The notes beneath the pieces were generated by a model. That model had not been told where the DNA came from and searched no databases. It was given only the letters and a program-made list of their open reading frames with translations. A DNA stretch of 64,000 bases from Myxococcales bacterium (GTDB taxonomy: Bacteria; Myxococcota_A; Polyangia; Polyangiales; JADJMO01), in NCBI GenBank assembly GCA_016709545.1, contig JADJMO010000007.1, forward strand, positions 1-64,000, written 5' to 3'. How positions within the stretch are numbered: the stretch's first letter is position 1; each line of letters opens with the position of its first letter. The position numbers and the translations under genes were made by a program. Below, in pieces: positions 51,167-61,368 of this stretch.

Positions 51167-51877
51167 TCACCACGTGACGCCGGTGGTCACCCCCATGCGG
51201 TGGTTGCCGTCGACGTCGGGCACGAAGAAGAAGTGCAGCGGCACGTAGAACGCGCCGGCGCGTGGCGTCCAGCCGGCGGCGAAGATCGTGTGCGCGAAGC
51301 TCTCTCGTAGTGGCGTCAGGTTCACGCCGACGCCGAGCTGGAACGAGTTCTTCAGCTCGAACCCGATGAGCATGTTGCCGCTCGGCCAGAACTTGCTCTG
51401 CTCGAGGCCGCTCGCCATCACGTTGCCCACCAGGATCACGTTGAGCCACGACGAGCCCGTCATGCGCCACATGCCCTCGTAGCCGATGAGGAACTGGTGC
51501 GGCGAGCGCATGCCGACCTTCTGCGCGAGCGTCTGGCCGTCGAACGCCTGCGACGGCTTGTCGGCGTCCATCACGTAGCCGTAGCCGAGGCGGAACCCGT
51601 TCAGGAACTTCTGGTCCACGAGCGGGTCCCCGGATCCGGTCGCCGGCGACGCCGTGTCCGCCGTGGGCTTGCTCGAAGCGAAGCTGGTCTCGACCTTCAC
51701 CGACGCGGTCGGCGGGGGCTGCGGCGGCGGCGCGGGTGGCGCGAGCGGGGGCTTGGGCGTCGGCGGATCGTCTTCGTGGTTCTGGGCGTGGGCGGCGACG
51801 GTGATCGAGCAGATCCCGAGGGCGAGCGCGAACGACACGGGTGCGCGTACGGACGCCCGAGCAATCGACTGGTGCAT
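51167..51877 (-). CDS. Exported outer-membrane-type protein with Pro-rich linker
   Basis: 236 residues. The ATG at 51877 has AGGAGG five bases upstream; the in-frame GTG two codons earlier is less well placed. Signal peptide SIARASVRAPVSFALALG... cleaved near AHAQ, then a Pro-rich linker (PPTPKPPLAPPAPPPQPPPT) and a beta-rich domain (NGFRLGYGYVMDADKPSQAF, FELKNSFQLGVGVNLTPL, VPLHFFFVPDVDG). A small outer-membrane barrel is likely. Function unknown. Confidence 0.8.
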   Translation of the reverse strand: MHQSIARASVRAPVSFALALGICSITVAAHAQNHEDDPPTPKPPLAPPAPPPQPPPTASVKVETSFASSKPTADTASPATGSGDPLVDQKFLNGFRLGYGYVMDADKPSQAFDGQTLAQKVGMRSPHQFLIGYEGMWRMTGSSWLNVILVGNVMASGLEQSKFWPSGNMLIGFELKNSFQLGVGVNLTPLRESFAHTIFAAGWTPRAGAFYVPLHFFFVPDVDGNHRMGVTTGVTW

Positions 51878-52043
51878 GAGCACCTCCTTGTCGGGGCTCG
51901 CTCGGTTGCAAGCGCGTGGCCACGCGGCGATTGTCGGCGTCGCAATGCGAGCTGCGAAGTGTGCGCGCCACTCGCTCGCTCGCGCGCGCTTCGCACCGCC
52001 ACCGGGCCTTCGCGGAGCGCGTCGCGCGTCGGTCGCGCGCGTG

Positions 52044-52760
52044 TCAGCGCTCGGTCTGTGCGCGCTCGACGCCGCGTCGGGCCTCGCGCAGCGAGAGTCC
52101 GGAGAGGATGCTCTCGTTCGCGTCGCAGAAGCGCGCGACGGCCTCGGGCGCGGTGGCCGCGTAGTTGCGCAGCGCCCACCCGATCGCCTTCCGGTAGAAG
52201 AAGTCCTTCTCCTGCGCCCGCGCCTTGCAGTAGGCGAACAGGCGCTTCGCGTCGGTCGCCTGCTTGTACTTGTTCTGGTGGAGGATCGCCGTCCGCGCGA
52301 TCCACATCTGGTCGGACCGTGCCCACTCGTCCATCACGGCGGTGAGCACCGGGTAGCGCGCCACCAGCGGGCCGACCGTGTTCTGCGCGAGGTCGTCGAC
52401 CGTGTCCCACCACGACTTCTCGAGCACGAGCTCGCGCAGCACCGCGAGGAAGGCTGGCGTCCCGACCCTGGGCACGTGCCGGCGCAGCAGCGTGAGGGCG
52501 GTGTAGGCGAACTCGCGCTCGTCCTTGGCGAACAGGAGGCGAGCGGTCGTGGCGAGCTCGGCCTCGGTCAGCCGCCCGCGCGGCCCGCCGAGCACCTCGG
52601 CGATCGCCTCGCGCTCGAGCTCGGTGCGCGTGTCCTTGGGGACCCCGAGGAACGCGAACTGGTCGCGCATGTAGGCCTTCATGCCCGCCGCGCGCTCCTC
52701 GTCCGCCGCCTCGCGGAAGCGCCTCGCCAGCGCCGCGACGAGCCGCTCGGGCGTGCCCAC
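52044..52760 (-). CDS. DNA alkylation repair protein, AlkD-like
   Basis: 238 residues, GTG start 7 bases after the aminotransferase stop. HEAT-like helices with the AlkD signatures: VPKDTRTELEREAIAEVLGG at the N-terminus, FAYTALTLLRRHVPRVG, WWDTVDDLAQNTVGPLVARY (the W and D line the DNA-damage pocket in AlkD), and KDFFYRKAIGWALRNYAATA near the C-terminus. AlkD removes N3- and N7-alkylated purines. Whether this copy is active is not known. It is probably co-transcribed with the aminotransferase, without a clear functional link. Confidence 0.85.
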   Translation of the reverse strand: MGTPERLVAALARRFREAADEERAAGMKAYMRDQFAFLGVPKDTRTELEREAIAEVLGGPRGRLTEAELATTARLLFAKDEREFAYTALTLLRRHVPRVGTPAFLAVLRELVLEKSWWDTVDDLAQNTVGPLVARYPVLTAVMDEWARSDQMWIARTAILHQNKYKQATDAKRLFAYCKARAQEKDFFYRKAIGWALRNYAATAPEAVARFCDANESILSGLSLREARRGVERAQTER

Positions 52761-52767
52761 GCTCAGC

Positions 52768-54048
<1,281 letters not shown>

Positions 54049-54101
54049 CGCCGCACCCGGTTATCATGTGCTAGTTCTCGCGTCCTCCCGGGAGGACTGT
54101 C

Positions 54102-55418
54102 ATGCGTCGTTGGTCTTCGATCGTAGCTTGCTTGGTCGCGGCTGCTGCCCTTTCGGGGTGCGGTCCGAGCGAGCCCAAGGCCAAGGGCGGGGAAGGCCAG
54201 ACCGAGGAGCAGGCCAACTACGCCCTGGAGCGCGCCAAGAAGAAGGGCGACCCGGACGAGCTGGTCGAGGTGTTCCAGAAGTACGGGCAGTTCGCCGCCG
54301 GCAAGTCGGCGCTGCGCATCGCCGCCCGCAAGTACTTCGAGAAGGCCCTCGAGGCCGCCGAGGCCTGCAACGAGGAGGGCGTGAAGAAGAACCTCGCCAA
54401 GATCGCGCCGTACACGTCGGACGACCCGCAGATCGACGAGGCCTACAACGAGACCAAGGACGCGACCGGCAAGGAGCGCAAGCGCTGCGAGCTCGTGCAC
54501 GTCGACGAGCAGGTCAAGAAGCTCGAGGCCAAGTGGGACTACGTCGGGGCCTTCAAGGCGATCTCGGAGGCCAAGGAGGCCGACGGCGGCGCGCTCAAGA
54601 CCCGCCGCGTCGAGCTGACCGATCGCTGGAAGGGCTTCGTCGACGACACCCTCCGCAAGATCATCGCCAAGCGCTCGATCAAGGAGGTCCTCGGCGACAA
54701 GCGCGAGGCGTTCGAGAGCGCGGTCGACCCCGAGGCGCTCCCCGCCGAGGTGAACGCCGACGCGCAGAAGCGCAAGAAGGCGTTCGAGGGCTGCGAGCTC
54801 CTGTTCGAGACCATGGAGGACGGCTGGGTGATCGACCCGCCGTCCAAGTGGTGGACGTTCGGCCAGGCCAAGCCGCGCAAGCCCGAGGCCCCCAAGACCG
54901 AGACCGGCGTGGTGATGGCCAACGGCATCCCGTTCCACGTGGTGGGCAAGGGGAAGATCGGCGCCACCGCGATGCTCGCCGCGGGCCCCGCCGAGGGCGA
55001 TCTCTGGACCCGCATCGGCTCGATCAAGCTGCTCGTGCCCGAGGGCGACGCGCGGCCGTTCGACACCAACTTCTCGCTGCCCGACGTGCTCATCGATCAG
55101 CGCGTGCTCGCGCCGGTCTCGCCTGGGAGCGACACGCTGCGGCCGGTGCTCGTGGTCGGCGAGGGCGCGTTCATCAAGGTGCGCCCCATCGGCACGACGG
55201 GCCCCAAGTACGACGTGAAGAAGAAGGAGCTCCGCGGCTGGGCCCTCATGCCGGGCCAGAAGGTCACCGTGATCGTCGGCGGCGCGCAGAAGCCCGGCGA
55301 GGTCGCCGACAAGGCGCAGGACGAGCGCATCCTCGTGCGCATCAGCGGCTTCGAGACCTTCGTCCCGCTCGCCGACGTGCGCGTGAAGCGCGCCGACCTG
55401 CCTGCCCTGCCGGAGTGA
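54102..55418 (+). CDS. Lipoprotein, helical N-terminus and beta C-terminus
   Basis: 438 residues. Signal RRWSSIVACLVAAAALSGC with lipobox. Residues about 30-220 are charged helices (YALERAKKKGDPDELVEVFQ; LRKIIAKRSIKEVLGDKREA), possibly coiled-coil; residues about 225-438 are beta (WVIDPPSKWWTFGQAKPRKP; AFIKVRPIGTTGPKYDVKKK). No known motif. It follows its divergent neighbour's start by 53 bases, so it has its own promoter. Likely periplasmic. Confidence 0.82.
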   Translation: MRRWSSIVACLVAAAALSGCGPSEPKAKGGEGQTEEQANYALERAKKKGDPDELVEVFQKYGQFAAGKSALRIAARKYFEKALEAAEACNEEGVKKNLAKIAPYTSDDPQIDEAYNETKDATGKERKRCELVHVDEQVKKLEAKWDYVGAFKAISEAKEADGGALKTRRVELTDRWKGFVDDTLRKIIAKRSIKEVLGDKREAFESAVDPEALPAEVNADAQKRKKAFEGCELLFETMEDGWVIDPPSKWWTFGQAKPRKPEAPKTETGVVMANGIPFHVVGKGKIGATAMLAAGPAEGDLWTRIGSIKLLVPEGDARPFDTNFSLPDVLIDQRVLAPVSPGSDTLRPVLVVGEGAFIKVRPIGTTGPKYDVKKKELRGWALMPGQKVTVIVGGAQKPGEVADKAQDERILVRISGFETFVPLADVRVKRADLPALPE

Positions 55419-55427
55419 ACGTAACGC

Positions 55428-55755
55428 TCAGCCTATCTGGGCAAACACCAGGGTCAGGGAGCGCCAGTCGGTGTTGTGGCGGGCGGCCTCGCCGCCGGGG
55501 AACGCGAGGCCGCCGATGCCCTCGTCGTCGTCGCGGTAGTAGAGGTGCGCGTAGCGGAGGGCGTAGCTCACGTGGGTGAGCAGCCAGGCCAGCACCACCG
55601 CGGCCACGCACGCCACGCCGCGGCATCGCGGGGGGCGAGCTCGCGGGCGCGACGCGACGGGGGGGCGAGGCCGGTCACCCCCACCCCGGCGAGCGCGGCG
55701 ATGAGCAGACGCGTCTTGGCCTGCCGCGGGTCGGCGTGGTGGAAAGCGCGGGAAT
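55428..55755 (-). pseudogene. Truncated, frameshifted DUF1345 membrane-protein gene
   Basis: The minus strand holds two pieces in different frames: near 55,755-55,640 a start-like HHADPRQAKTRLLIAALAG, and from about 55,625 to the stop at 55,428 VACVAAVVLAWLLTHVSYAL then RYAHLYYRDDDEGIGGLAFP. The second matches the central part of DUF1345 proteins, which are about 220 residues; the C-terminal third (the 'FTIGMTFQVSD' region) is absent and a middle portion of the N-terminal half is missing. It is therefore a gene remnant. Confidence 0.55.
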
Positions 55756-55898
55756 CGGGGGCAGTGGCCAGGCGCTTCAGGGTACATCGCCAAGGACCGT
55801 CCGGGGTCCGTGTCGATAGGGGCAGATCGTCGGTCTCGCCCGTACGTAGGCAGGGAGAGGCCCAGCGCGCTCCGAGCGGAGTCGCCCGAGGAGGTTCC

Positions 55899-57758
55899 AT
55901 GATCGCGTCGTCGATGCGCTTTGGCGCAGCGTGGGGAGTCGTGTCCATCGTGTCGGTGTCGGTGGTCACGCCGGGGTGCATGGCCGGGGGCGCGCGCGAG
56001 GAAGCCGCGCCCGTGGCCGCTGGCTCCGCCGCGGAGAAGTCGCAGAAGAAGGACCAGGACGACAAGGTCGTCCCCACGGTGTCGCCCACCGGGGCTGCGC
56101 TGGCTGTTCCGCCGGACTACGCGAAGAAGGTCGCCAGCGTCGACGGCAAGGCGAAGTCGCCGGACCCGCAGGCGAGCGTGGCGCCCCCTGGCCACCCCCT
56201 CGCGGACACCGGCAACCTGGGCCTCGGCGGCGGGCTCGCGGCCAACCTCCCGGTCAAGCTCGACCCCAACGCGCGCTACGCGACGACCTACCGCCCGGGC
56301 GGCGCGGCGATGACCGCGTTCGACGCCGCGCTCGCCAAGGGCACCGTCTCCAAGGACCTGAGCGACCTCGTGGGCGACTTCGGCGCGACCTACGCGCCGG
56401 CCATCGACCCGCCGACGAGCAACGCGCTGTCGTTCGCGATCGACCTCGAGCGCACGGCGCTCCCCAAGTCCGGCGGCTTCGTGGGTCTTCGCGTCGCCAT
56501 GCGCTCGAGCGCCAAATCGGCCGGGCGCGCGCCGCTCTCGGTGCACCTCGTGCTCGACGTGAGCGGGTCCATGAGCGGGATGGCGATGGAGAACGCGAAG
56601 AAGGCGGCCATCGCCCTCGTGGATCGCCTCGAGCCCACCGACGACTTCTCCATGGTCACCTTCTCGACGAGCGCGCAGGTGCTCGTGGTCGATGGCGCCA
56701 TCGGGCCACGCAAGGCGGCGGTGCTCGGCAAGATCGGCGAGGTGAAGGCCGACGGTGGCACCAACATCTCCGCGGGCCTCGACCTCGGCTACGCGCAGGC
56801 CGCGACGCCGACCATCTCGCCCGACGCCGTGAAGATCGTGATGCTGCTCTCGGACGGCCACGCCAACGCCGGTGACACGAGCCGCCTCGGCCTCGAGAAG
56901 CGCGCGGCGAAGGCCTTCGAGGCCAACGCGGTGCAGACCAGCACGTTCGGGCTCGGCGAGGACTTCGACGCGAGCCTCATGAGCGGCATCGCCGACCACG
57001 GCGCGGGCGCGTACTACTACGTGGCCGACAGCGCGCAGATCGCGGGCGCGCTGAACAAGGAGCTCGACGCGCGGCTGCAGCCGGTCGCGCAGGCGGTCGA
57101 GGTGCGCGTGCGCCTGCGGCCCGACGTCGACGCGGTGAAGGCGTTCGGCTCGCACGTGCTCGGCGAGGAGGCGGCGGCGCTCGTGCGGGCCCAGGAGGTG
57201 GCGCTGGACGGCCAGGTGCAGAAGAAGGACGGCATCAAGAAGGACCGCGAGTTCGACGCCGACGGTGGCATGCGCTTCTTCGTCCCCGCGTTCGCGCGCG
57301 ACGATCGCCACGCGCTGCTCCTGCGGCTCGCGATCCCGGCGGGCATCGGCAAGCGGTCGATCGCGAGCGTCGAGGTCCGCTACAAGGACCGCCTCACCAA
57401 GAAGAACGTGACCGTCGAGCTGCCCGTGAAGCTCGACTACGTCGAGGGCCCCGCGGAGAGCGCCAAGACCGAGAGCCCCAGCGTGCGCGCGGCGATGCAG
57501 GCGTTCGAGGCGGGCGAGACCATCCTCGCCGCGGCCCAGCGCGTCGACCTCGGCGACCGCGCCGGTGCGGCCAAGCTCCTCGACGAGCGCGCGACCGTGC
57601 TCGAGGCGGCCTCGACCAAGCTCGGCGAGCCGCGCCTCGCCATCGACGCGGCGCGCCTGCGCCGTCTCTCGAAGGCGGTGCTCGGCACGGCGCAGGTGGG
57701 CGAGCCGCTGGTGCTCGCGGTGCTGCTCCGCGGCTCTGCCCACGGGTACCTCCGATGA
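55899..57758 (+). CDS. VWA-domain lipoprotein
   Basis: 619 residues. GAGGAGG four to five bases upstream of ATG 55899. Lipobox signal FGAAWGVVSIVSVSVVTPGC. A vault/VIT-like region leads to the VWA domain at about residues 215-390, with MIDAS DVSGSMSGMAM, and T and D residues in GGTNISAGLDLG and MLLSDGHANAG. The C-terminal part has a beta/helical domain (KRSIASVEVRYKDRLTKKNV). Intact MIDAS suggests metal-dependent protein binding on the outside of the inner or outer membrane. It overlaps the next gene by four bases (ATGA). Confidence 0.88.
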   Translation: MIASSMRFGAAWGVVSIVSVSVVTPGCMAGGAREEAAPVAAGSAAEKSQKKDQDDKVVPTVSPTGAALAVPPDYAKKVASVDGKAKSPDPQASVAPPGHPLADTGNLGLGGGLAANLPVKLDPNARYATTYRPGGAAMTAFDAALAKGTVSKDLSDLVGDFGATYAPAIDPPTSNALSFAIDLERTALPKSGGFVGLRVAMRSSAKSAGRAPLSVHLVLDVSGSMSGMAMENAKKAAIALVDRLEPTDDFSMVTFSTSAQVLVVDGAIGPRKAAVLGKIGEVKADGGTNISAGLDLGYAQAATPTISPDAVKIVMLLSDGHANAGDTSRLGLEKRAAKAFEANAVQTSTFGLGEDFDASLMSGIADHGAGAYYYVADSAQIAGALNKELDARLQPVAQAVEVRVRLRPDVDAVKAFGSHVLGEEAAALVRAQEVALDGQVQKKDGIKKDREFDADGGMRFFVPAFARDDRHALLLRLAIPAGIGKRSIASVEVRYKDRLTKKNVTVELPVKLDYVEGPAESAKTESPSVRAAMQAFEAGETILAAAQRVDLGDRAGAAKLLDERATVLEAASTKLGEPRLAIDAARLRRLSKAVLGTAQVGEPLVLAVLLRGSAHGYLR

Positions 57759-58741
57759 AGGCCGCGCTGCTCGGGGTCGCGCTGACGCTGGTCGCCGCGA
57801 CCGCGCAGGCGGAGGTCACCGCGCTCTCGCCGCAGCGCCCCATCGGCCTGTCGGTGAAGAAGGGCGACTCGGTGGTGGTGCAGGGGCTCGTCGCGACCCA
57901 GCACGACGGCGTGGCCTGGGACGCGGTCACGCACCTCGAGGGCGATAAGTTCGTCGCGGGCGGGCTCTATCGGCTCGACGGCGTGGGGCTGCGCCTCGAG
58001 CACCACGACGAGGCGCGCCACCTCACGCGGTTCGTCGTGACCGGCGAGGCGGCGCCGCTGTGTGCGCTGCACGGACTCGCCGCGCCGTGCCTCGTGCCGC
58101 GTCTCGAGGAGCTCGCGCACGAGCGGCTGCTCACGACCGAGGGCTTCGTCGCCACCCTGCGCGGCACGATGGCGGTCGCCGAGCAGAAGGCGCCCGTCCC
58201 CGTGCCGGTGTGGCATCGCTTCGCCAAGGTCACCGGCGGCGTGCTCGCGCTCGCGGTGCCGGGGCTCGTGCTCCTGCTGCTCGGCGCGGCGCGGCGTCGA
58301 CGCACCCCGCTTGGGCAGGTGTACGCGGCGGCGGCGGAGGCACGGCGCGCGACGCACGACGACCCGACGATGGATCGCGTGGCCAGCGAGATCGACGGGC
58401 TCGTCGCCCGGGCGGTCGACCTCGATCGCGCGCTCGCGACCCACCGGCGACGGCGTGCGCGGCTCGATCGCGCCGAGGTGGAGCGCAAGCTCGCGCGGCT
58501 CGGGCCGGAGACCGAGGCCAACGAGGAGACGCGGCTGTGGCTGCTCGACGAGCGCGCCGAGATCGACCGCCTCGATGCTGACATTGCTGCCACCGCGCAG
58601 GGGCTCGAGCAGATCGCCGCGTCGCTGCGCGTGATCGCGCTCTCGGGGCGCGCGCGGCGCGACGAGCGGCCGGCCCGCCTCACGGGCCTGCGCGACGAGC
58701 TCGCCCTGCGCGACCGCGCCCGGGCGGAGGTGGAGCACTGA
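57755..58741 (+). CDS. Membrane protein co-transcribed with the VWA lipoprotein
   Basis: 328 residues. Signal peptide LLGVALTLVAATAQA, a beta-rich periplasmic domain (RPIGLSVKKGDSVVVQGLVA, LRLEHHDEARHLTRFVVTGE), one transmembrane helix (VTGGVLALAVPGLVLLLLGA) and a cytoplasmic coiled-coil-like tail rich in Arg and Glu (LDRALATHRRRRARLDRAEV). The layout is that of a signal-transmitting or assembly partner. ATGA overlap with the VWA gene suggests a physical complex. Confidence 0.82.
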   Translation: MKAALLGVALTLVAATAQAEVTALSPQRPIGLSVKKGDSVVVQGLVATQHDGVAWDAVTHLEGDKFVAGGLYRLDGVGLRLEHHDEARHLTRFVVTGEAAPLCALHGLAAPCLVPRLEELAHERLLTTEGFVATLRGTMAVAEQKAPVPVPVWHRFAKVTGGVLALAVPGLVLLLLGAARRRRTPLGQVYAAAAEARRATHDDPTMDRVASEIDGLVARAVDLDRALATHRRRRARLDRAEVERKLARLGPETEANEETRLWLLDERAEIDRLDADIAATAQGLEQIAASLRVIALSGRARRDERPARLTGLRDELALRDRARAEVEH

Positions 58742-58769
58742 GCGTCCACCGCTGCTAAGCTCCCCCGTG

Positions 58770-59351
58770 ATGGCCGAAGCAGCACCGTCGCGCCGGTGGA
58801 CCGTCGCCGAGTATCTCGCGCAGGAGCAGGCCGCCGACGAGAAGCACATGCTGTGGGACGGTGAGCTCTTCGCGATGGCAGGAGGATCGCGCGTCCACAA
58901 CCGGCTGGTCGCGGCGATCCTCGGCGAGCTACGTCCGCAGCTGCTCGGGCGCGGCTGCGCGGCCTACGCCTCCGACCAGCGCATCGCCATGGCCGATCGC
59001 CCGCGGTACGTGTACCCAGACGCGACCATCGTCTGCGCACCCGTCGAGACCGCGGCGGACGACGCGGAGTCCATCACCAACCCCCGGGTCGTCTTCGAGG
59101 TGCTGTCGGATTCGACGGAGGCGTTCGATCGGGGCGACAAGTTCGTGGGCTACCGGGAGATCGCGGCCCTCACGGACTACGTGCTCGTCTCCCAGCGCGC
59201 GGCGCGGATCGAGCACTTCGCGCGCCAGGCCGACGGCAGCTGGTTGCTTCGGACCTACGAGGCAGGCTCCACCGTGGTGCTCGGCTCGGTGGGGATCTCG
59301 CTCTCCGTCGACGCGCTCTACACCGACGTGTTCGACGTTGCCGCCGGCTGA
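58770..59351 (+). CDS. Uma2-family putative restriction endonuclease-like protein
   Basis: 193 residues from the ATG at 58770; a GTG one codon earlier is possible. Uma2/DUF820 signature: YLAQEQAADEKHMLWDGELF at the start; the catalytic-type VYPDATIVCAP (PD) and VVFEVLSDSTEAFDRGDKFV (ExL...K) complete a PD-(D/E)xK core. It is a common orphan in myxobacteria and cyanobacteria. DNA substrate and role are unknown; it is not next to any restriction or mobile-element gene here. Confidence 0.85.
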   Translation: MAEAAPSRRWTVAEYLAQEQAADEKHMLWDGELFAMAGGSRVHNRLVAAILGELRPQLLGRGCAAYASDQRIAMADRPRYVYPDATIVCAPVETAADDAESITNPRVVFEVLSDSTEAFDRGDKFVGYREIAALTDYVLVSQRAARIEHFARQADGSWLLRTYEAGSTVVLGSVGISLSVDALYTDVFDVAAG

Positions 59352-59354
59352 CCC

Positions 59355-59834
59355 TCAGCCGTCGCACCACTTGGCGTGGAGCCAGGTCGTGGCCATCTCC
59401 GCCTTGGGGTGGCCGGCGGTGGCGCGGATGCTGCGCATGAGCGCGCCGGCCTCGTTGTAGAACGTGAGCTTGTAGAGCGCGACGGCGAGGTAGTACTGGG
59501 CCTGTTGCCGCGTCCAGCGCTCCTCGGTCGTGGACTTGGCGACCGCGCGGAAGCCCGCGGCGGCGTCGAGCCACTTCTCGGCGTCGAGCGCGCGCTTGGC
59601 CGAGGCGAAAGCCTCCGACGGCGAAACGGCCGACGACGGTCCGACGTCGGCCTGCAGCGTCGCGAGATCGGCGGCGAGCCCGGCCTTGTCCCACCCCGGG
59701 CGATACGCGCCCTCGGGGGTGGGTGCGGGAGGCCTGCACTCGGAGTCGTTCGAGCCGCTCGGTTCCACGGGACCTCGGGCTCCAGCGCACGCTGCGAGCG
59801 CGCCGACGAGGATCCAGGCGATCCAGCGAGACAT
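59355..59834 (-). CDS. Lipoprotein with TPR-like helices
   Basis: 159 residues. Signal SRWIAWILVGALAAC with lipobox. The mature part is helical (EAFASAKRALDAEKWLDAAA, then RQQAQYYLAVALYKLTFYNE, YYLAVALYKL typical of TPR-like outer-membrane assembly proteins). Cys in CRPPAP and a C-terminal AKWCDG. The role is unknown. Three bases separate its stop from the convergent Uma2 gene. Confidence 0.78.
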   Translation of the reverse strand: MSRWIAWILVGALAACAGARGPVEPSGSNDSECRPPAPTPEGAYRPGWDKAGLAADLATLQADVGPSSAVSPSEAFASAKRALDAEKWLDAAAGFRAVAKSTTEERWTRQQAQYYLAVALYKLTFYNEAGALMRSIRATAGHPKAEMATTWLHAKWCDG

Positions 59835-59884
59835 GGGCGCGAGCCTATCGTGCTCGGTGCGGCATCGGCCAGCCGGTATCGGGG

Positions 59885-60079
59885 TCAGCCGGGCGTTCCC
59901 TTGCGGCGCTCGGTGGCGTTCGCGATCTGGAGCATCACCTGCAACTTGCGGTGCAGGACCAGGTTCTCGGGCGCGTCGGGCGCGCCGAGCTTGCCCTCGG
60001 CGAGCGCCGCGAGGAGCCGATGTGCCTCGTCGCTCGTCAGCGTGACGCCCACCATCTCGGTCGCGGAGACGCGCGCCAT
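59885..60079 (-). CDS. Small hypothetical protein next to rdgC-like gene
   Basis: 64 residues (SATEMVGVTLTSDEAHRLLA, then LGAPDAPENLVLHRKLQVML). Three bases downstream of the RdgC-like gene's stop, so it is probably co-transcribed. A two-helix pattern and Lys/Arg-rich C-terminus suggest a nucleic-acid-associated or adaptor role, but nothing is recognisable. Confidence 0.55.
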   Translation of the reverse strand: MARVSATEMVGVTLTSDEAHRLLAALAEGKLGAPDAPENLVLHRKLQVMLQIANATERRKGTPG

Positions 60080-60082
60080 CGC

Positions 60083-61315
60083 TCAGGCGTCGGCCGTGGC
60101 CGGGCGCTTGGCGGCGCGGCGGTGCTTGGCGACGACCGCCTCGTCCTCCTCGTGCAGCCACGCGTACATCGCGGGCAGTGTCTCGTCGGCGAAGCCGCTG
60201 CGCACGCGCTCGACGAGGAACTGCTTGTAGAGCGACTCGACCGCGCCCTCGATCTCCTCCACGAGCTGCATGCGCTCGTGGAAGGGATCGTCGCCCTCGC
60301 CGGTGAGCAGCGCAGGGATCTTCACGCCAGAGAGGCCGATGCTGTCGGCGTCGAGCGTGAGCGCGAAGTCCTGGTCGCCGCGGCGTACGCAGAGCTTGGC
60401 GCGCGTCGGCAGCTTGGCCTGCTGTAGGGCGCGCTTGGCCTCGGGGGCGCCGCTCGGCGCGACGCCCGTGAGCGTGGCCTTCTCCTTGCCGGCCTCGGTG
60501 GTGGCCTCGAGGACGATCGACTTCTCGAGCCATAGCTCCGAGGTGCCGAAGCCCTCGATGCGCAGCTCGTTGCCGAGGATCTCGCTGCGGAACCACAGCC
60601 AGGTGAGGAACTCGCGCCCGAGGAACCGGCGGCTCTCGACGAGCTCGGCGAGCGAGGGCTCGGTGCTGCGCGCGGCGCCGGTCTGCGGCTGCTTCCTCGT
60701 GTGGAACGAGCACGGCTCGACGTGCACGAGGGCCTTCTCGACGTCCTTCGGGAGCTTCTGCTCGAGCGCGAGCGGATACGGGCTCGCGGCCACGAGCTCC
60801 ACGGCGAACGTCTTCTCGAACAGCTCGGTGAGGTGCTCGAGCAGCGCCTTCGAGCGACCGAACACGCGTAGCTCGCCGTCTTGCAGGTTCCACGCGAGGT
60901 CGATGGCCTTGGAGCTCGGCTCGCCCTCGCGGCGCAGGCGGCGCTCGACGGTGTCGCGCAGCTCGGCCTTCTCGGCGCGCGAGAGGCGCTCCTTCTGGTG
61001 CTTCTCGAGGTAGGCCTTCTCGGCCGCGGCCATCTTGGACTTCACGAGCGAGCTCGGGAACTTCCAGCGATCGAGGCGCATGGCGAGCGCGAGGTAGCCG
61101 CCGAAGAACGTGCCGTCGGCGCGGAAGCTCGGGTCGTCGTCGAACGGCCGCTCGATGGGCATCCAGCCGACCGAGACGTCGTCCTCGTCCTCCGGCGTGA
61201 GCGGCTTGAAGGCGCGCGTGCGGATGCGCGCGAGGAACTTCTGGTGCAGGTCGTCGGGCAGGGCGCCCCGGACGAGGAACTTCGCGTACGTGATGGATCC
61301 CTTCAACGCGCCCAA
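60083..61315 (-). CDS. RdgC-like recombination-associated protein
   Basis: 410 residues from TTG at 61315, chosen because GGAGGG sits five bases upstream and the start GALKGSITYAKFLVRG aligns with myxobacterial RdgC-like proteins. An in-frame TTG three codons later is possible. Internal signatures: GWMPIERPFDDDPSF, FGGYLALAMRLDRWKFPSSL, RLSRAEKAELRDTVERRLRR, LEHLTELFEKTFAVELVAAS. E. coli RdgC is a ring-forming DNA-binding protein that restrains RecA. No signal peptide. Possibly in an operon with the 64-residue gene. Confidence 0.8.
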   Translation of the reverse strand: MGALKGSITYAKFLVRGALPDDLHQKFLARIRTRAFKPLTPEDEDDVSVGWMPIERPFDDDPSFRADGTFFGGYLALAMRLDRWKFPSSLVKSKMAAAEKAYLEKHQKERLSRAEKAELRDTVERRLRREGEPSSKAIDLAWNLQDGELRVFGRSKALLEHLTELFEKTFAVELVAASPYPLALEQKLPKDVEKALVHVEPCSFHTRKQPQTGAARSTEPSLAELVESRRFLGREFLTWLWFRSEILGNELRIEGFGTSELWLEKSIVLEATTEAGKEKATLTGVAPSGAPEAKRALQQAKLPTRAKLCVRRGDQDFALTLDADSIGLSGVKIPALLTGEGDDPFHERMQLVEEIEGAVESLYKQFLVERVRSGFADETLPAMYAWLHEEDEAVVAKHRRAAKRPATADA

Positions 61316-61368
61316 GTCGGCCCTCCAGGCAGGGGCGTTCTTGAGCGCGGAGCAGGGGGGGGCGCAAG

